This document shows positions 60,937-64,000 of a DNA stretch of 64,000 nt, piece after piece. The DNA comes from Rhodoblastus acidophilus. GTDB taxonomy: Bacteria; Pseudomonadota; Alphaproteobacteria; Rhizobiales; Beijerinckiaceae. The stretch spans positions 1 through 64,000 of the forward strand of contig NZ_WNKS01000018.1 in the NCBI RefSeq assembly GCF_009720655.1, in the 5' to 3' direction. Within the stretch, counting starts at the first letter, position 1. The number at the start of each line of letters is the position of its first letter. Both the position numbers and the translations under genes were made by a program. The notes under the pieces were generated by a model that made no database searches, was not told the DNA's origin, and saw only the letters and a list, made by a program, of their open reading frames with translations.

Positions 60937-61703
60937 TCGGCGCCGCCGCGCTGCGGCCGGTAGCGGCGCAGGTAATCGGGATCGTAGAGCGCGCTCTCGC
61001 GAAAATCGCTCGAAGCCAGAGCGCGCCCCACGAGCACCAGAGCGGTGCGCTCGACCGGCGCCAGGGCGAAACTCGCCTCGATATCAGCGAGCGTGCCCTG
61101 CAAAACTTGTTCGTCGGGCCAGGAGGCGCGAAACACCACGGCGACGGGGCAATCCGCGCCGAGGATCGGGGTCAGTTCCGCGACCAGCTTGTCCAGCACA
61201 TGGATCGACAGGTGGATGGCGAGCGTCGCGCCGGTCTTGGCGAAAGCGGCCAAGCTCTCGCTTTCCGGCATGGCGGAGGCGCGTCCGCTTGTGCGGGTCA
61301 GCACCAGGGACTGCGCGACTTCGGGCACGGTGAGTTCGCGCTGGAGCAAGGCGGCGCTGGCGGCGAAGGCGGGTACGCCCGGCGTCACATCATAGGGAAT
61401 GCCGAGCCGGTCGAGGCGCCGCGTCTGCTCGGCGAGCGCGCTCCAGATCGAGAGGTCGCCGGAATGCAGCCTGGCGACATCCTCGCCGGCCTCGTGCGCG
61501 CGCAAAAATTCGGCTTCGATCTGGTCGAGGCTCATCGGCGCGGTGTCGATGATGCGCGCGTTCGGCGGGCAATAGTCGAGCAAAGCTTTGGGCACCAGCG
61601 AGCCCGCATAGAGGCAGACGGGCGAGCGCGCGATCAGGTCGCGGCCGCGCAGGGTGATGAGGTCCGCCGCGCCCGGTCCGGCGCCGATGAAATGCACGGT
61701 CAT
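60933..61703 (-). CDS. cobM: Precorrin-4 C11-methyltransferase
   Basis: A 256-residue uroporphyrinogen-methylase-like enzyme. The N-terminal [20 protein letters not shown] is the SAM-binding glycine loop, followed by [20 protein letters not shown] and [16 protein letters not shown], typical of CobM/CbiF. It methylates C11 on the aerobic B12 route. The start overlaps the cobE stop by one base. Confidence 0.95.
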   Translation of the reverse strand: MTVHFIGAGPGAADLITLRGRDLIARSPVCLYAGSLVPKALLDYCPPNARIIDTAPMSLDQIEAEFLRAHEAGEDVARLHSGDLSIWSALAEQTRRLDRLGIPYDVTPGVPAFAASAALLQRELTVPEVAQSLVLTRTSGRASAMPESESLAAFAKTGATLAIHLSIHVLDKLVAELTPILGADCPVAVVFRASWPDEQVLQGTLADIEASFALAPVERTALVLVGRALASSDFRESALYDPDYLRRYRPQRGGAE

Positions 61704-62080
61704 TACAACTCCGAGGCGATGGCGACGGCGCAAGAGACGCCGTTCAGGCTGAATTTCTCCAAGATCAGGCGCGAATTTTCGCCTGCGCCGGCGAGCGCGG
61801 CGGCTTCGGCGAGGCTGCCGACGCCGGCGAGCGCCATGACCAGCGCCGAGCGCGAAACCACCTCCGCATCGCGCTTTTGCAAGTCGGCCTCATCGTGGAA
61901 GACGAGTTTCATTCGCAAAGCGTCCGCAGCTTCCCGAAGCGGCTGGCTGTCGCGTTTGCGCGCGCTGGTGTGCAGCGCGTCGGCGTTCATTCCCGCGCGC
62001 TCCAGAGCGAGGCGCACGCCGCGCGCGATGGCCTGCGCCGTCGCCAGCGTGCTGAAGCCGACGCCCACCGCCACGCTCAT
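61703..62080 (-). CDS. cobE: Cobalamin biosynthesis protein CobE (CbiG C-terminal domain)
   Basis: A 125-residue protein equivalent to the C-terminal domain of Cbi[41 protein letters not shown] and [20 protein letters not shown] with repeated Gly/Ser helices. CobE assists corrin ring formation, with an undefined role. The ATG overlaps the cobL TGA as ATGA. ATG 62095 is a possible longer start. Confidence 0.88.
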   Translation of the reverse strand: MSVAVGVGFSTLATAQAIARGVRLALERAGMNADALHTSARKRDSQPLREAADALRMKLVFHDEADLQKRDAEVVSRSALVMALAGVGSLAEAAALAGAGENSRLILEKFSLNGVSCAVAIASEL

Positions 62081-63279
62081 TTCGTCACGCTCCATTGCAC
62101 GCTCGGCATCAGCGGGCGAAAACCGCGAAAACGGCCGACCGCGTCGGCATGGGCGAACTGACACTGGACCAGTTCGCCACCGAAACGGCGCTGCGCGGCG
62201 AACAGGTCGGCTTGGCTTTCCAGCGTCACGGCGTTGACGACCAAGCGCCCGCGCGGCGCCAGCGCCGACCAGCACAGGTCGATCAATCCGGGTGCGGTAA
62301 AACCGCCGCCGACAAAAATGGCGTTGGGCTGTTCCAGGCCGTGCAAGGCGTCGGGGGCCTCGCCCTCCACAAGCGTGAGATGCGGAACGCCAAGGGACGC
62401 CGCATTGCGGCGAATGCGCGCGCAACGCTCGGGGTTTTTCTCGATGGCGAGCGCGCGGGTGGACGGGTCCAAAAGCAGCCATTCGATGGAGATGGAGCCG
62501 GAGCCGGCGCCGACGTCCCAAAGCAGGTCGCGAGGCCGAGGCGCCAGTTGCGACAGCGTCAGCGCGCGCATTTCGCGCTTGGTGATCTGGCCGTCATGCT
62601 CGAACCAGTCGTCGGGAAGCCCAGGCGTTTTTGGGGGAATGCGAACGCCGTCGCCCAAAACTTCGAGGGCGATGGTGTTCAGCGGATCGATTCCCTGGAT
62701 ATCGAACCCGTCCGCCGGCGCGGTGCGCAAGAGTTCGCGCGGGCCGCCCATGGCTTCGCAAACGGTGAGTTTTGAAGCGCCCAGGCCCCTTTCCCGCAGC
62801 AGGGCGGCCAGCTTGCCGGGCGTCTCGCCGTCCCAGGACAGGGCGAGAATTTTCGCGCCCGGCTGCAAGTGCGAAAGAATCTTTTCCAGCGCGCGGCCGT
62901 GCAGGGTGACCAGCGCGCAGTCCTGCAAAGCCCAGCCAAGCCGGCTGGCGGCGAGGCTGAAAGCGGAGGGTTGCGGCAGGCACAAAATGTCGGCGGGCGG
63001 CACGATCTGCGCCAGCAGCGAACCGACGCCGAAAAAAAACGGATCGCCGGAAGCCAGCACCGCAACGGGTTCGCCGCGTCGCGCTAAAATTCTTGGAAAC
63101 GCCTCCTGCAAAGGCGAAGGCCAGGCGAGGCGCTCGCCCGCGGTCTCGCCGATCAACTGCAAATGCCTGGCGCCGCCAACGACGAGACGCGCTTGCGCGA
63201 TCCGCTCCCGCGCGGCTAAGGACAGCCCTTGCAGCCCGTCCTCGCCGAGCCCCACAATGGTCAGCCAGGGCGCGCTCAT
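62077..63279 (-). CDS. cobL: Precorrin-6Y C5,15-methyltransferase (decarboxylating)
   Basis: A 400-residue bifunctional enzyme. The N-terminal CbiE-like half opens WLTIVGLGEDGLQGLSLAAR and includes VLASGDPFFFGVGSLL. The C-terminal CbiT-like half has the class I SAM motif LLWDVGAGSGSISIEWLLLD and FVGGGFTAPGLIDLCW. It methylates C5 and C15 and removes the acetate carboxyl at C12. It is the first gene of cobL-cobE-cobM-cobB and is divergent from cobK with 23 bp between start codons. Confidence 0.96.
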   Translation of the reverse strand: MSAPWLTIVGLGEDGLQGLSLAARERIAQARLVVGGARHLQLIGETAGERLAWPSPLQEAFPRILARRGEPVAVLASGDPFFFGVGSLLAQIVPPADILCLPQPSAFSLAASRLGWALQDCALVTLHGRALEKILSHLQPGAKILALSWDGETPGKLAALLRERGLGASKLTVCEAMGGPRELLRTAPADGFDIQGIDPLNTIALEVLGDGVRIPPKTPGLPDDWFEHDGQITKREMRALTLSQLAPRPRDLLWDVGAGSGSISIEWLLLDPSTRALAIEKNPERCARIRRNAASLGVPHLTLVEGEAPDALHGLEQPNAIFVGGGFTAPGLIDLCWSALAPRGRLVVNAVTLESQADLFAAQRRFGGELVQCQFAHADAVGRFRGFRPLMPSVQWSVTK

Positions 63280-63302
63280 GATCCACACCTCGAAGGGGTT
63301 TT

Positions 63303-64000
63303 ATGCGCATATTGATTCTTGGCGGCTCCAGCGAGGCGACTCTGCTCGCCAAGGCGCTCGCGCCGCGCGCCGACCTGAACGCCATCCTGTCGCTCGCCGG
63401 GCGCACCAAAAATCCCGCTCCCATGCCGCTGCCGACGCGCATCGGCGGTTTTGGCGGCGTCGAAGGTTTGAGGTCCTACCTTCGCGACGCGCGCATCAAC
63501 GCGGTGATCGACGCCACCCATCCGTTCGCGGCGCAGATGAAGCGCAATGCGGCGCAAGCCTGCGGGGCGACGAACACACCGCTGTGCGCCTTCACACGCG
63601 CGCCCTGGGTTGCCGGCGAGGGCGACGACTGGATCGAGGTGGACACCGCCGCCGAGGCCGCCGTCGCGCTGGGAGAGACGCCGAAACGCGTGTTTCTCGC
63701 CATCGGCCGCCAGCAGGCCGGCGCCTTCGCCGGCCAAAACCATCATTTCGTGTTGCGCGCCATTGACGCGCCCGACGCCGGGGCGCTGCCCGCCTCGCTC
63801 GATCTCGTGCTGGCGCGCGGCCCGTTCACGGTCGAGGATGAGATCGCGCTGATGCGCGAAAAACGCATCGACATTGTGGTGAGCAAGAACGCCGGCGGCG
63901 AGGCGACGCGCGCCAAAATCGACGGGGCGCGCGCGGAAAAACTGCAGGTGGTGATGATCCGCCGCCCCAAAACGCCGGAGCGCCCGGTGTTCGAAAACAT
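63303..64000 (+). CDS. cobK: Precorrin-6A reductase, 3'-truncated by the window
   Basis: The first 232 codons of an NADPH-dependent reductase of the aerobic corrin pathway. It starts MRILILGGSSEATLLAKALA, the dinucleotide-binding loop of CobK/CbiJ, followed by RINAVIDATHPFAAQMKRNA and ARGPFTVEDEIALMREKRID, with VVSKNAGGEATRAKI near the end. AAGGGG lies upstream of the ATG. It is divergent from cobL. Confidence 0.95.
   Translation, partial: MRILILGGSSEATLLAKALAPRADLNAILSLAGRTKNPAPMPLPTRIGGFGGVEGLRSYLRDARINAVIDATHPFAAQMKRNAAQACGATNTPLCAFTRAPWVAGEGDDWIEVDTAAEAAVALGETPKRVFLAIGRQQAGAFAGQNHHFVLRAIDAPDAGALPASLDLVLARGPFTVEDEIALMREKRIDIVVSKNAGGEATRAKIDGARAEKLQVVMIRRPKTPERPVFEN

Overview
The window is a GC-rich chromosomal segment of a purple non-sulfur phototrophic alphaproteobacterium. 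The best taxonomic clue is the left edge: the tail of an LH2 beta subunit followed by a complete LH2 alpha subunit that aligns without gaps, from memory, to the B800-850 alpha subunit of Rhodoblastus (Rhodopseudomonas) acidophilus. The divK-pleD pair, a DUF3572 gene beside it, an ExoR-like protein, an ArsR-methyltransferase next to metF and metH, and Rhizobiales-style intergenic palindromes all fit a Rhodoblastus-like member of the Hyphomicrobiales. No tRNA, rRNA, CRISPR array, insertion sequence or prophage was recognised.

Layout. 0-0.5 kb: end of a puc operon with its terminator. 0.5-16.7 kb: mixed small genes (DUF2336, a CitE-like protein, an outer-membrane barrel, HIT, a DUF482 acetyltransferase, DUF2092, a LuxR regulator, divK-pleD, a 2Fe-2S ferredoxin, an Ntn amidohydrolase). 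These are separated by several copies of dispersed hairpin repeats, a ~95-bp duplicated segment of which one copy is interrupted by a repeat, and a near-perfect ParB-binding site (parS) at 16.51 kb. 16.7-25.3 kb: ycjX and a TIGR01620 partner, a SixA-like phosphatase, a serine-rich repeat protein, a DUF2975/XRE module, a zinc-peptidase-like protein, a lipoprotein and a TPR protein. 25.3-42.8 kb: the hflK-hflC-degP operon, an acyl-CoA synthetase, a GH13 protein with altered catalytic residues, uvrB, thrS, yidD, a MipA-like porin, a cytoplasmic PAS chemoreceptor and an ExoR-like SEL1 protein. 43-49 kb: a broken EAL gene, a histidine kinase and divergent response regulator, and valS.

The right third (49-64 kb) has a clear theme of cobalamin and methionine. 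An ArsR-type regulator fused to a SAM-dependent methyltransferase precedes metF and the B12-dependent metH. bluB, which makes the lower ligand of B12, lies under an AdoCbl riboswitch on the minus strand. After acnB and a DUF1289 protein comes a tightly overlapping cobL-cobE-cobM-cobB operon with cobK divergent from it and running off the right edge.

The most unusual material is the repeat landscape. At least three families of palindromic elements recur in mosaics, some sit exactly on stop codons, and one copy has an apparent empty site beside it in the same window. The GH13 protein lacking the expected acid/base glutamate, the parS site far from recognisable parAB genes, and the LH2 alpha subunit with Met at position 45 are the other points that deserve a look.
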